From: Candidatus Solibacter sp. | GTDB taxonomy: Bacteria > Acidobacteriota > Terriglobia > Bryobacterales > Bryobacteraceae | Length of the DNA stretch: 64,000 nt | Assembly (NCBI GenBank): GCA_013822245.1 | Contig: PNKE01000017.1 | Location: forward strand, 1-64,000 | Direction of reading: 5' to 3' | Shown here: positions 25,328-34,246 of the stretch, piece after piece | Layout of the letters: every line of letters starts with the position of its first letter | How positions within the stretch are numbered: position 1 is the first letter of the stretch | Notes under the pieces: model-generated | The model's input: the letters and a program-made list of their open reading frames with translations, nothing else | What the model was told of the DNA's origin: nothing | Databases searched by the model: none | Program-made: the position numbers and the translations under genes

Positions 25328-25420
25328 TCAGCCGATGCCGTACTCCTTCAGGCGGTATTGCAGCGTGCGCAGGCTGATGCCGGGTTCGCGGGCGGCGTGG
25401 GTGCGATCTCGGGCGTTCTT
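25328..25420 (-). pseudogene. remnant of an NtrC-family regulator (C-terminal Fis-type HTH)
   Basis: On the minus strand the last 30 codons before a TGA read as AAREPGISLRTLQYRLKEYG plus flanking residues. This is the nearly invariant recognition helix of sigma54-dependent NtrC-type activators. Upstream the frame lacks any REC or AAA+ sequence, so only the 3' end of such a gene survives. It sits between the CcmH-like gene and the glycosyltransferase. Confidence 0.7.
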
Positions 25421-25481
25421 GCACAGCGGCAGCGGCGCGCGGCATCGGCCGTTCTCGCAATGCGGGCCCATGCGTAGCGGC

Positions 25482-25883
25482 CTAAGCCGGTTTCGCCGCG
25501 GTACGGGCCCAGCGGCGGAGGATGAACACGACGGCGATGAGGCCCAGCACGGCAGCAAGGGCGGGAAAGGTGTAGGCCGTCAACGAGAGATTGCCTTCCG
25601 GTTCCATGAGGACGCGCGCGCCATACCTGGCCTTGAAGGCGTCGATGATCTCACGGTCGCTGCGTCCGGCCTGGATCATCCGGGAGAGTTCAAGCCGCTG
25701 TTCCATGGAGGTGGGGCTGCGGTGGTGGGCGATGCTCTCGTTCCAGCAGCAGGCGGCGACGAACTTGTCCTGAAGCGCGCGCTCACGGCTGCTCGCCTCC
25801 TGACCGCTCGCCCTCGGCAACACAGTCCAGAGGGCAGCGAACACCGCTATCGCGAAGATGATCCCAGCCAGTCTTTTCATCAT
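25482..25883 (-). CDS. CcmH/CycL-like protein with altered cysteine motif
   Basis: 133 residues from ATGATG at 25883. It has a signal peptide or anchor (about 4-22), a CcmH-type three-helix region (about 36-95) and a C-terminal transmembrane helix (about 103-122). The conserved frame FVAACCWNESIAHHRS, then RLELSRMIQAGRSDREIIDAF and KARYGARVLMEPEGN, matches CcmH, the apocytochrome c thiol reductase. The CxxC of canonical CcmH is replaced by adjacent Cys45-Cys46. It overlaps the OB-fold gene by 4 bp. No other ccm genes are nearby. Confidence 0.8.
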   Translation of the reverse strand: MMKRLAGIIFAIAVFAALWTVLPRASGQEASSRERALQDKFVAACCWNESIAHHRSPTSMEQRLELSRMIQAGRSDREIIDAFKARYGARVLMEPEGNLSLTAYTFPALAAVLGLIAVVFILRRWARTAAKPA

Positions 25884-26290
25884 TTCTCTGCCCTGCCGCG
25901 AACCATCCGGCCCTGACGGCCGTTCACGCCGCGATTCCACAACGGCCTACCCTGGTTGTCGCGGAACCCCAGAGGCTTTCCGCTGCCCAGGGTGACCTCG
26001 ATGGCCAACACTCCCTCTTTCATCTTATAGCCCCTGACCGTGATCTGATCCCCAGCTTTAGGATTGAAGTCGTTCTGCAGGAGATAGCGCATCGACCCCA
26101 AAGTAACGGTGACCGTTTCCTGGCCGCTCTTCATGTCCAGCGACGGCATGCCCTGGCCCGGTGCGGCGCTGACGCGCACGACCGTGCCCTTGAGATCGAC
26201 CTTTTCGGCGGAGGCGACACCGGTCGGCGCGGCTGGCTGGGCCAGCATCAGGGTTTGAAACAGCAACGCGAATCCGATTGCGTATCGCAT
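25880..26290 (-). CDS. exported OB-fold-like protein
   Basis: 136 residues from the ATG at 26290. It has a signal peptide ending near LAQPA. The mature part is a small beta-barrel: VDLKGTVVRVSAAPGQGMP, TVTLGSMRYLLQ, AGDQITVRGYKMK and VLAIEVTLGSGKPLGFRDNQ, ending in GRPLWNRG. This resembles periplasmic OB-fold (YgiW/YdeI-like or MamX/MamS-tail-like) proteins. The function is unknown. It is coupled by an ATGA overlap to the CcmH-like gene, which suggests a joint role in the periplasm, perhaps in c-type cytochrome handling (inference). Confidence 0.6.
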   Translation of the reverse strand: MRYAIGFALLFQTLMLAQPAAPTGVASAEKVDLKGTVVRVSAAPGQGMPSLDMKSGQETVTVTLGSMRYLLQNDFNPKAGDQITVRGYKMKEGVLAIEVTLGSGKPLGFRDNQGRPLWNRGVNGRQGRMVRGRAEK

Positions 26291-26456
26291 GGGCCGTCTC
26301 CAGTCTAGTCGATGACCGGACGCCGGGACGGTGTCGCCCAAGCCCCAGGCCTTCACTTCAGCCAGTTCCGATTCCACGGCCAAACCGCTGTTCTTCATCC
26401 ACTTCCGTGGACTCCCACGCAAATGCCGCACGCAGTGGACGCAAGGTCTTCGCGAT

Positions 26457-28301
26457 TCAGTTGGGCAGAACCGAAACGCCGATCGCGCTGGCCCTGCCGC
26501 CGCCGCGCGAGATGCGCTGGGTGGCGGTAATGAAATCCTCGGGCCGGGCGTCGGGGATGTTGGGCACGAACTTCTGCGGGTTGCGATCGACCAGCGGGAA
26601 CCAGCTGCTTTGAATCTGGATCATCAGCCGGTGGCCCTTCTTGAAGGTATGCAGGATGTCGGGCATCTCGAACGCGACCTCCACCCATTGGCCTGCCGGC
26701 ATGGGTTCGGGCCTTTCCATGCTCTTGCGGAAGCGGGCGCGGAACGGCTCGCCGCGGACCAGTTGCTGGTAGCCGCCCATGCGGCTCTTACCGGCGTCGA
26801 CGTAATCCGCAGGGTAGACGTCGATCAGTTTGACGACGAAATCGGAGTCGGTGCCGGTGGTCGAGACCCAGAGTTTGGGGCTGACCGGGCCGGCAAGGGT
26901 GAGGTCCTCGTCGAGCGGCGCCGTCTGGTAGACCATCACGTCGGGCCGCTTGGAGGCGTGGCGCTGGTCGTCCACCATGTATTCGCGGGCTATGCCGAGG
27001 GTGATAAAGCTCGTGTAGGGAACGGGTTTCGAAGGGTCGCTAATGTATTGGTCGAAGCCCTCTGACTGGGGCTTTTCAAATGTCAGCTTACCGCCGGCGT
27101 CGAGATAGATGGTCCTGGCCGAGCGCTCCTCGGGCGGCCAGGCGTCGAAGGTCCGCCAGCGCCAGGAGCCGGTTTCCACCATTCTGGCGGCCGGTGCGTC
27201 CCACGAGCCGTCGCCTTTGAGGTGGGATTCAAAGAACGGGAATTCGATCTGTTCGCGGTACTCGGGGCCGGTCTTCAAACCGAATCTCACCTGGCCCAAC
27301 CGGTCGCCGTCGCCGCGCGACCACCCGCCGTGGCTCCATGGTCCCATGACGAGAGTCACCGGACCCTTGGGCGAGTTGGCCTTCGCGGCGCGGTAGAGGC
27401 GCAACGGGCCTTGCAGATCCTCGGCATCCCACCAGCCGCCGGTGACCAGGACGGCGGGCGAGATGTTGCGGATGTGGGGTTCAAGGTTGCGGGACTTCCA
27501 GAACTCGTCGTAGGTGGTGTGGCGGGTGAGCGCGGTCCAATATGGGTTCTTGAACTTGAGGTACTTCTCGTCGGCGTTGGACAGCGGGCCCAGGTTCAGA
27601 TAGAACTCATAGCCGTCCAGTGTGCCGTAGTTGAAGCGCTCGGACCGGCCGCCGGGCAGGGTGGGGCCGGTGTGCGGCGTGAAGAAGGTGTAGAAGCCGA
27701 AGTTGGCGGCCAGGTAGAAGGCGCCGTTGTGGAAGGAGTCGTCGCCACGGAACAGGTCGACGATGGGCGCCTGCGGCGAGACCGCCTTGAGCGCCGGGTG
27801 GGCGTCAATCATGCCAGCGGCGGCGTAGAAGCCGGGGTAGGAGACGCCGGTGAGGCCGGCGCGGCCGTTGTTGCCGGGCGCGCTTTTCAGCAGCCACTCG
27901 ATGGTGTCATAGGTGTCCGAACTCTCATCCACGTCTTTGGGGCCGCGTTTGACGGACTTGTGCGGCGTCATCTCCACCCAGACGCCTTCACTCTGGAAGC
28001 GGCCGCGTACGTCCTGGTAGACGAAGATGTAGCCGGAGCGGGCGTATTTTTCAGACGGGCCCAGGTTGCCGCGATAGGCGTCCGCGCCATAAGGCCCTGA
28101 GCCGTAAGGGGATCGGACCATCATGAAGGGATAGGCGCGGGAGGTATCCTTGGGCGTGTAAATCGCTGTAAACAAGCGCGTCCCATCGCGCATCGGGACC
28201 ATCGCCTCGCGCTTCTGGTAATTTTGCTTGACCCAGTCGATTCCCTGCCCCAAAACGAAGGAAGAGGTGCACAATAGGGCCAGCAGAGTGGTTTTCAGCA
28301 T
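26457..28301 (-). CDS. exported CocE/NonD-family (X-Pro dipeptidyl-peptidase S15) hydrolase
   Basis: 614 residues with a signal peptide (MLKTTLLALLCTSSFVLGQG). The alpha/beta-hydrolase domain has the nucleophile elbow GVSYPG near residue 152 and an oxyanion region YPFMMVRSPYG. The catalytic Asp/His are plausibly in TGGWWDAEDL and GPWSHGGWSR. A C-terminal jelly-roll (PSKPVPYTSF to AGPVSPKLWVSTTGTDSDFV) is the X-Pro dipeptidyl-peptidase C domain. Family members cleave acyl esters, or beta-lactam or peptide amides. The substrate is unknown. It is divergent from the tryptophanase gene. Confidence 0.9.
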   Translation of the reverse strand: MLKTTLLALLCTSSFVLGQGIDWVKQNYQKREAMVPMRDGTRLFTAIYTPKDTSRAYPFMMVRSPYGSGPYGADAYRGNLGPSEKYARSGYIFVYQDVRGRFQSEGVWVEMTPHKSVKRGPKDVDESSDTYDTIEWLLKSAPGNNGRAGLTGVSYPGFYAAAGMIDAHPALKAVSPQAPIVDLFRGDDSFHNGAFYLAANFGFYTFFTPHTGPTLPGGRSERFNYGTLDGYEFYLNLGPLSNADEKYLKFKNPYWTALTRHTTYDEFWKSRNLEPHIRNISPAVLVTGGWWDAEDLQGPLRLYRAAKANSPKGPVTLVMGPWSHGGWSRGDGDRLGQVRFGLKTGPEYREQIEFPFFESHLKGDGSWDAPAARMVETGSWRWRTFDAWPPEERSARTIYLDAGGKLTFEKPQSEGFDQYISDPSKPVPYTSFITLGIAREYMVDDQRHASKRPDVMVYQTAPLDEDLTLAGPVSPKLWVSTTGTDSDFVVKLIDVYPADYVDAGKSRMGGYQQLVRGEPFRARFRKSMERPEPMPAGQWVEVAFEMPDILHTFKKGHRLMIQIQSSWFPLVDRNPQKFVPNIPDARPEDFITATQRISRGGGRASAIGVSVLPN

Positions 28302-28432
28302 CTTGAACTTCCCAGTCTAACCGCCCGCGATCCAGCAGCGGGCATACAGGTTACCGTATGGGGGCGGAAGGGCGGTAAGAGGGAATCCTCCTCCGGCCCT
28401 CAGCCGCATCCGAGCCGCCCCCGCCCGCCTGC

Positions 28433-28438
28433 TATGCT
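28433..28438 (+). promoter_or_regulatory. putative -10 box upstream of tryptophanase
   Basis: TATGCT lies 20 bases before the tryptophanase start codon, at the expected place for a short-leader transcript. No convincing -35 box was found. No tnaC-like leader peptide was seen. Confidence 0.3.
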
Positions 28439-28458
28439 CCAATCGGGGCATCACTGCC

Positions 28459-29808
28459 ATGAAGACGATCATCGAACCCTTCCGTATCAAGAGCGTCGAA
28501 CCGATCCGCCAGACCACCGCCGCCGAACGCGCGGCGATCCTCGAAAAGGCCGGATACAACCTCTTCCTGATCCCGTCGGACGACATCCTGATCGACCTGC
28601 TGACAGACTCCGGCACCTCGGCCATGTCCACCTCGCAGTGGGCGGCGCTCATGCGCGGCGATGAATCCTATGCCGGCAGCCCGTCGTTTTACAGGCTACA
28701 GTCGGCGGTCCGGAACCTGACCGGTTTCCGGCATGTGATCCCAACCCATCAGGGCCGGGCCGCCGAGCGCATCCTGTTCAGCGTGCTGTGCCGCAAAGGG
28801 CATGTCGTACCGTCGAACACTCATTTCGATACCACCCGCGCCAACATCGAATTCACCGGCGCCGAGGCCGTGGATCTGCTGCCCGCCGAAGCGTTGGATA
28901 CGCAAGCCGTGCTGCCGTTCAAGGGCGATATGGACACCGCGGCGCTGGCCCGCCTGATCGACACCCACGGACCCGGCCGCATTCCGCTCATCATGCTGAC
29001 CGTCACCAACAACTCAGGCGGCGGGCAGCCGGTTTCGATGGCCAATATCGAAGCCGTCAGCGCCATCGCCCGCGAGGCCGGAATTCCGTTCTATCTCGAC
29101 GCCTGCCGGTTCGCCGAAAACGCCTGGTTCATCCGGGAACGCGAGCCGGGCTACGCGACGTGGACGCCGCGGGAGATCGCCTGCAGGATGTTCTCGCTGG
29201 CCGATGGGTGTACGTTTTCGGCCAAGAAAGACGCCTTCGCCAACATCGGCGGGCTGCTTTGCACCAACGACTCGAAGCTCGCCGTGCAGGAGAAGAACCT
29301 GCTGATTCTCACCGAGGGCTTCCCCACCTATGGCGGCCTGGCCGGGCGCGACCTGGAGGCGATCGCCGTGGGGCTGGATGAGGTGCTCGAACCCGATTAC
29401 CTGCACTACCGCATCGCCTCGACATCGTACCTGGGCCGCAACATCGCCGATCACGGCGTGCCGATCGTCGAGCCGCCGGGCGGCCACGCCATCTATATTG
29501 ATGCCGGGCGGATGCTGCCGCACATCCCGCCTGCCCGGTTTCCGGCGCAGTCGCTGGCCGTGGAGTTGTACCGTCATGCGGGGATCCGTTCGGTCGAGAT
29601 CGGATCGGTGATGTTTGGCGAACATGCCCGCAACGAACTGCTGCGGCTGGCCATTCCGCGGCGGGTGTATACGCAGTCGCATATCGATTACGTCGTCGAG
29701 GCGATTCTGGAAGTGAACGAGCGCAAGGCTTCGCTCTGCGGCTATGAGATTGCTGAGCAGCCGGAGTTTTTGAGGCACTTCTCGTGCCGGTTCAGGCCGC
29801 TGGCGTAG
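28459..29808 (+). CDS. tnaA: tryptophanase / beta-eliminating lyase
   Basis: 449 residues, a full-length PLP enzyme of the tryptophanase/tyrosine phenol-lyase family. The PLP lysine lies in SAKKDAF (Lys256 or Lys257). THQGRAAERI, NNSGGGQPVSMANIEAVSA and EGFPTYGGLAGRDLEAIAVG are family blocks. The segment VEIGSVMFG near residue 380 matches tryptophanase, where tyrosine phenol-lyase has an Arg-containing sequence. I therefore favour L-tryptophan to indole, pyruvate and ammonia. It is monocistronic and divergent from the CocE hydrolase, and no tnaB permease is adjacent. Confidence 0.88.
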   Translation: MKTIIEPFRIKSVEPIRQTTAAERAAILEKAGYNLFLIPSDDILIDLLTDSGTSAMSTSQWAALMRGDESYAGSPSFYRLQSAVRNLTGFRHVIPTHQGRAAERILFSVLCRKGHVVPSNTHFDTTRANIEFTGAEAVDLLPAEALDTQAVLPFKGDMDTAALARLIDTHGPGRIPLIMLTVTNNSGGGQPVSMANIEAVSAIAREAGIPFYLDACRFAENAWFIREREPGYATWTPREIACRMFSLADGCTFSAKKDAFANIGGLLCTNDSKLAVQEKNLLILTEGFPTYGGLAGRDLEAIAVGLDEVLEPDYLHYRIASTSYLGRNIADHGVPIVEPPGGHAIYIDAGRMLPHIPPARFPAQSLAVELYRHAGIRSVEIGSVMFGEHARNELLRLAIPRRVYTQSHIDYVVEAILEVNERKASLCGYEIAEQPEFLRHFSCRFRPLA

Positions 29809-29829
29809 GGCATCCGGCCGGGCGGCGGA

Positions 29830-31098
29830 TCAGGCTCTGCCGGGCCAGACCGCCCGGGCCACGCGCATGACGTTGCCGCCGAGGATCTTGCGGATCGAAT
29901 CGTCGGGGATGCCGCGCTGCACCATACCGACGGTAATCATCGGCCAGTTGGTCCAGGAGAGGCTGGGGTGGGAGCGGTTGTCGAGCGCGCCGGCCGGCCA
30001 CATGGCTTCATAGAACTGGCGGGATCTGGGGCGGGGACCGATCTTCTTGTACTCGGCGCTGGAAGTGCTGGGGATGTAGGCGAGGTCGGTGCCGATGGCG
30101 ACATGGTCGGCGCCGATGCGCTTCACCATGTACTCGATGTGGTTGAGCATGTCGTTGATGTCGCCGGGGTCGCCGAGGAATGAGGTGATGCTATAGACGC
30201 CCGAGTAGCCGCCAGTGTCGGCGATGGCGCGCAGCACCTCATCGGGCTTGGCGCGGATGTGACGCCGCACCTCGGCCGCGCCGGTATGGCTGGCCACCAT
30301 CGGTTTTGACGACGCCTTGGCCGCTTCCAGACTGGTCCGCCAGCCGGAGTGCGCGACATCGACGATCACGCCCACGCGGTTCATTTCGGCAATGGCCGCC
30401 TTGCCGAGTTCGCTTAGCCCGGCATTGGCCGGTTCGGCGCAGCCGTCGCCGAGCACGTTGCGGCGGTTGTAGGTCAGGTGCATCATGCGCACGCCGAGTT
30501 GGAAGAAGACGCGGACCCATGAAAGCTCATCGGCCTCTGAACTCCACTGCTGGGCGAGCGGCACTCCGTTGGCGGTCATGTAAAGGCAGTGGCGGTTCTG
30601 CTTCTTCGCCGTCTCGATGTCGCCGGGGGTGGCGGCGCGTGAGACCTCGCCGGGCATCATGTCGGTGAGGTAGGTGAGGTAGGCGAGGCGCTTGAGCAGG
30701 CGTTGGGGCGAACTGCCCTCCTGTCCGGCGTTCTGAAGGACACATGTGACGCCGGAGGCGCGCCAGGCGTCGAGATATTCCCGGCGTTGCGCGGGATCTT
30801 CGGCAACGCGAGACAGCAGCATGTCGGTATTCAGGTCCTCGACTTCGGCGGCGCTGGCGCCGGCTTCGATCGCGCGGCGGACGGCATCGCCATCCACGGC
30901 CGAGCGCGGCGAAAAGCCGTAGGATTCCACCACCAGCGATTGCGCGTGCAGTTCCAGGCCGTGTTCAAGGTGGCGCTGGCTCGGCTTCAGCACGGCCAGC
31001 GCGGCGTCGCGCGAACGTTGGATCTGCGGATTCACCTCGGCCGCCTGCGCCAGAAGCGCGGCTGAGCCGCTGAGGAATGCACGGCGTGAGGTCATCAC
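29830..31098 (-). CDS. Tat-exported membrane dipeptidase (peptidase M19)
   Basis: 422 residues. The N-terminus MMTSRRAFLSGSAALLAQ is a twin-arginine signal. M19 (renal dipeptidase) features include DVAHSGWRTSLEAAKASSKP with MVASHTGAAEVRRHIRAK, HVAIGTDLAY and GGYSGVYSI. The N-terminal HxD of the metal site is not obvious in the usual form: the corresponding segment has LEVEDLNTDM-like text. The enzyme would hydrolyse dipeptides, often with D-amino acids, in the periplasm. It is convergent with tryptophanase, and the TIGR02206 gene follows upstream on the same strand. Confidence 0.85.
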   Translation of the reverse strand: MMTSRRAFLSGSAALLAQAAEVNPQIQRSRDAALAVLKPSQRHLEHGLELHAQSLVVESYGFSPRSAVDGDAVRRAIEAGASAAEVEDLNTDMLLSRVAEDPAQRREYLDAWRASGVTCVLQNAGQEGSSPQRLLKRLAYLTYLTDMMPGEVSRAATPGDIETAKKQNRHCLYMTANGVPLAQQWSSEADELSWVRVFFQLGVRMMHLTYNRRNVLGDGCAEPANAGLSELGKAAIAEMNRVGVIVDVAHSGWRTSLEAAKASSKPMVASHTGAAEVRRHIRAKPDEVLRAIADTGGYSGVYSITSFLGDPGDINDMLNHIEYMVKRIGADHVAIGTDLAYIPSTSSAEYKKIGPRPRSRQFYEAMWPAGALDNRSHPSLSWTNWPMITVGMVQRGIPDDSIRKILGGNVMRVARAVWPGRA

Positions 31099-31145
31099 AA
31101 GGTCTCCTCTCGATCAGTGGATGTACTGCTCTATCATGCCGCGTT

Positions 31146-31847
31146 TCATTCGGGCTGACGCCGAAAACGCAAACCGGCCCAAAACGGCAGCCAGAGCAGC
31201 GCGAACAGCGCCAGGGCTAGAAGTTCGCCGGAGACGATATACCATGGCCAGGGGCCCATCCAGTCGAGCGGCGAGCGGCCTTCGGGTTTCTCGCACAGGT
31301 ACATGTAGTTGGTGTGATACCAGGCGTTGAACAGCCCCACCAGCGCCGCATAGACGTTCAACACAATCATCGACCGCCAGACGCAGCCCGGCTTCGGCCG
31401 CATCGTCCCGCTCCAGGCCAGCGCCGCCATCGACGCCACGATCAGCCCGTGGGCCGAGAAGAAATAGATGGACGGATACGAACAAAGCGGCGCCCACAGG
31501 TCAGGCCACATCAGCGCCATGGCCGCGCCGCTCACCCCGGCGAAGAAGGTGAATTCAAAGATGGCCTGGCGCGGGGCGATCAATGTGAAGACGGTGAGCC
31601 AGACAATCAGGTCGCACAACTGCAACGGCAGCCCTTCGGGGAAACGGAAGCCCTCCACGCTGAGCCGGTAGTAATACCAATACGATTCACCCGCGGCCAT
31701 GACGGCGGCGATGCACCAGCGCACCGCCCGCGGCCACTTCCGCATCCCGATTGTCAGCAGCCGCGCGGCCACGGCGATCGCGCCCAGGATACCCAGGTGC
31801 CACGCGCCGAAAAGCCGCCATTCAACGTTCAGCCATTCAACGTTCAT
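31146..31847 (-). CDS. TIGR02206-family integral membrane protein
   Basis: 233 residues from the ATG at 31847 with six to seven transmembrane helices. The family hallmark GLPLQLCDLIVW lies near residue 72, followed by YPSIYFFSAHGLIV and a conserved NAWYHTNYMYLCEKP near 178. YwaF/TIGR02206 proteins are of unknown function. The first codons contain a short internal duplication (MNVEWLNVEW) created by a 15-base tandem repeat. An upstream in-frame ATG at 31907 would lengthen it by 20 residues. It shares orientation with the M19 gene, 47 bases apart. Confidence 0.85.
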   Translation of the reverse strand: MNVEWLNVEWRLFGAWHLGILGAIAVAARLLTIGMRKWPRAVRWCIAAVMAAGESYWYYYRLSVEGFRFPEGLPLQLCDLIVWLTVFTLIAPRQAIFEFTFFAGVSGAAMALMWPDLWAPLCSYPSIYFFSAHGLIVASMAALAWSGTMRPKPGCVWRSMIVLNVYAALVGLFNAWYHTNYMYLCEKPEGRSPLDWMGPWPWYIVSGELLALALFALLWLPFWAGLRFRRQPE

Positions 31848-31943
31848 CGGAGGATCGCCTGAAACAGGAAGCCGATTCGTCGCCTTAACACGGCCGGAGC
31901 AACGCACAGGGCGCGACGGGTCAAAGGGAGCATCCCGAATGTG

Positions 31944-32639
31944 TTACCACTCGACGGGGACGCCCGGCTCAAGCGCCCAGACGGTGCAGCCGAGTCCGTC
32001 GATGCGCTCAGCCAGGGCCCCGGGGGTTCCGACGAGCGGGGGGAAGGTGCCGTAATGCATCGGGATCACGGTCTTCGCCTGAAGAAGCCGGCAGGCGACG
32101 GCGGCCTCATCGGGACCCATCGTATAGAGATCGCCGATGGGCAGAAACGCCAGTTCCGGCTTGTAGATTTCGGCGATGAGAGCCATGTCCGAAAACACCG
32201 ACGTATCGCCGGCGAAGTAGATGTTCCGGCCATCGGGCAGGTGGATGATGAAGCCGCCCGGTTCGCCGCCGTAGAGGATCTTGCCCTCGTCGGTGATGCC
32301 TGAGCTATGGAAGGCGTTGGTCATCGTCACCCGCACCGGGCCGGCCTGCTGGCCGCCTCCCTTGTTCATTCCACAGGCGTTTTCGACGCCCTTGGATTCG
32401 AGCCAGGCGCAGATCTCATAGTTGGAGATCACCTGCGGCTTGAACTTCCGGGCCAGCGCCACGGCGTCGGCGATATGGTCGAAGTGGCCGTGCGAGATGA
32501 GCATCGCGTCGATGCGCGTGATCTCGAAGCCCTCGGGGTGCTTGGGGTTGCCGTTGATCCAGGGATCGAGCAGAATACACTCGCCCGTCTCCAGCTTCAG
32601 TTGAAAAGTGCCGTGGCCCAGCCAGGTGATCTCGATCAT
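31944..32639 (-). CDS. UPF0173 metal-dependent hydrolase (metallo-beta-lactamase fold)
   Basis: 231 residues. The metal motif ISHGHFDHIADA (HxHxDH, about residues 49-58), an INGNPKHP segment, FAGDTSVFSD (about 144) and MHYGTFPPL (about 195) match the UPF0173/YtkL family. It is cytoplasmic with no signal peptide. The physiological substrate is unknown. It is followed downstream by the TIGR02206 gene on the same strand, and divergent from the radical SAM gene across a 144-base gap. Confidence 0.93.
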   Translation of the reverse strand: MIEITWLGHGTFQLKLETGECILLDPWINGNPKHPEGFEITRIDAMLISHGHFDHIADAVALARKFKPQVISNYEICAWLESKGVENACGMNKGGGQQAGPVRVTMTNAFHSSGITDEGKILYGGEPGGFIIHLPDGRNIYFAGDTSVFSDMALIAEIYKPELAFLPIGDLYTMGPDEAAVACRLLQAKTVIPMHYGTFPPLVGTPGALAERIDGLGCTVWALEPGVPVEW

Positions 32640-32783
32640 GTCAGGTACTGCCCTCCAGTAGACATCTTATGCGAGCCGCCCGGGCGCGCTCAATCGCCAT
32701 TCGACCCGCATAACCGACCGTTCGGCGCGAGGAAAGCATCCTGATCGCGGTTGCCATGCTCTAATACGGAGAGCAAATCTCTC

Positions 32784-33830
32784 ATGCCGGACCACGGATT
32801 TCGGGCCCGCAGGGACTGGGCAGCACTCAAACGCCGGTTACGCGAATTGCGGATGATCGCCTATGGAGCGGTCCATCAGGACCACCCCATCATGGCGCAT
32901 ATCATCCCGATCCGCCGCTGCAACCTCGCCTGTACCTACTGCAACGAATTCGACGACTACTCGAAGCCCGTCGACACCGACGTCATGTTCAATCGCGTCG
33001 ACCGGTTGGGCCGTCTGGGCGCGGGCATTATCACCATCTCGGGCGGCGAACCGCTGCTTCACCCCGAACTCGACCAGATCATCCACCGCATCCGGTCCAC
33101 CGGAGCCATCACCGGCCTGATCACCAACGGCTATCTTCTGACCGCGGATCGCATCGACCGGCTCAACCGCGCCGGCCTCGATCACATGCAGATCTCGATC
33201 GACAACGTGATGCCCGACGAGGTCTCGAAGAAGAGCCTGAAGGTGCTCGACCGTAAGCTCCAGCTTCTGGCGAAGCACGCGCTGTTCCACGTGAACATCA
33301 ATTCGGTGGTGGGCGGCGGCGTGAAGGACCCCAACGAGGCGCTGGTGATCGGCAAACGGGCCGTGGAACTGGGTTTCAGTTCCACCATCGGCATCATCCA
33401 CGACCATACGGGCCAGTTGAAGCCGCTGTCGGCCCTGGAGCGGGAGATCTATCTTGCCGTCAAGGCATTGGAAAAGCGCAACTTCTCGCAGTTGAGCTTC
33501 TTCCAGGAGGCGATCGCCAATGGCCAGCCGGCCCAGTGGAGGTGCCGCGCGGGCGCGCGTTACCTTTATATCTGCGAGGACGGACTGGTGCACTACTGCT
33601 CGCAGCAGCGCGGCTATCCGGGCAAGGCGCTGGCGGAGTATTCGGTGGCCGACATCCGCCGTGAGTACCTGACCGAGAAGGCCTGCGCGCCTTACTGCAC
33701 GGTGAGTTGCGTCCATTACGTCAGCTACTTCGACTTCTTCCGAGCGCCGCAGACCATCCCCGACACCCGGCCGTTTGAACCCGCCGAGCCGCCACTGGTT
33801 CAGATCCACAGCGCCGGCACGACGGCCTGA
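32784..33830 (+). CDS. radical SAM protein
   Basis: 348 residues from the ATG at 32784 (GGAGAG upstream). An in-frame ATG at 32751 adds 11 residues. The [4Fe-4S] motif CNLACTYC (CxxxCxxC) lies near residue 40, then SAM-binding ISGGEPLLHPELDQI. Several C-terminal cysteines (WRCRAG, CEDGLVHYCSQQ, CAPYCTVSCVHY) suggest a partial SPASM/twitch-like second cluster. It resembles MoaA/PqqE/HpnH-like enzymes, but I cannot assign a substrate, and no precursor peptide is seen next to it. The DCC-type thiol protein follows 11 bases later. Confidence 0.85.
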   Translation: MPDHGFRARRDWAALKRRLRELRMIAYGAVHQDHPIMAHIIPIRRCNLACTYCNEFDDYSKPVDTDVMFNRVDRLGRLGAGIITISGGEPLLHPELDQIIHRIRSTGAITGLITNGYLLTADRIDRLNRAGLDHMQISIDNVMPDEVSKKSLKVLDRKLQLLAKHALFHVNINSVVGGGVKDPNEALVIGKRAVELGFSSTIGIIHDHTGQLKPLSALEREIYLAVKALEKRNFSQLSFFQEAIANGQPAQWRCRAGARYLYICEDGLVHYCSQQRGYPGKALAEYSVADIRREYLTEKACAPYCTVSCVHYVSYFDFFRAPQTIPDTRPFEPAEPPLVQIHSAGTTA

Positions 33831-33841
33831 CCGCCGTTTCC

Positions 33842-34246
33842 ATGTTCCCACCCGAGGTTTTTCCGGACTTCAATGCCGATCCTCCACCCGCGCCGCCGGG
33901 CGTCCTTTTGTGGGATGGCGGCTGCGGGCTGTGCTCGAAATCGGTCTTGCTGCTGAGGCGGTATGCGCGCGCGGCGGTACCGGACGCGCCCATCCAGAGC
34001 CATCCGGGGCAGTTGCCGGACGTGGGCGATCAGGTGGTCTGGATCGATGCCCAGGGAAGGGTTTTTGGCGGTACCCGCGCCATTGCGGCCGCACTGGCGT
34101 GTGCGGGACACCCGGCGCTGGCCGGGGCGCTGACGGCGCCGCTGCTCAATGTGGCCTTCCGGTCAATTTACAGGGTGGTCGTCCGCTACCGTCACCGCTT
34201 CGGCGCCGGCGGTTGTTCCACCCCGCGGGATCTGTCAGGAGATTAG
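33842..34246 (+). CDS. DCC-family (DUF393) thiol-disulfide oxidoreductase-like protein
   Basis: 134 residues. GVLLWDGGCGLCSKSVLLLR near residue 20 is the DUF393 hallmark DGxCxLC, a thioredoxin-like redox motif. Downstream VVWIDAQGRVFGGTRAI and a C-terminal YRVVVRYRHRFG complete the family. It is probably in one transcript with the radical SAM gene. The redox partner is unknown. Its stop overlaps, in antiparallel orientation, the stop of a 57-residue minus-strand ORF. Confidence 0.87.
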   Translation: MFPPEVFPDFNADPPPAPPGVLLWDGGCGLCSKSVLLLRRYARAAVPDAPIQSHPGQLPDVGDQVVWIDAQGRVFGGTRAIAAALACAGHPALAGALTAPLLNVAFRSIYRVVVRYRHRFGAGGCSTPRDLSGD

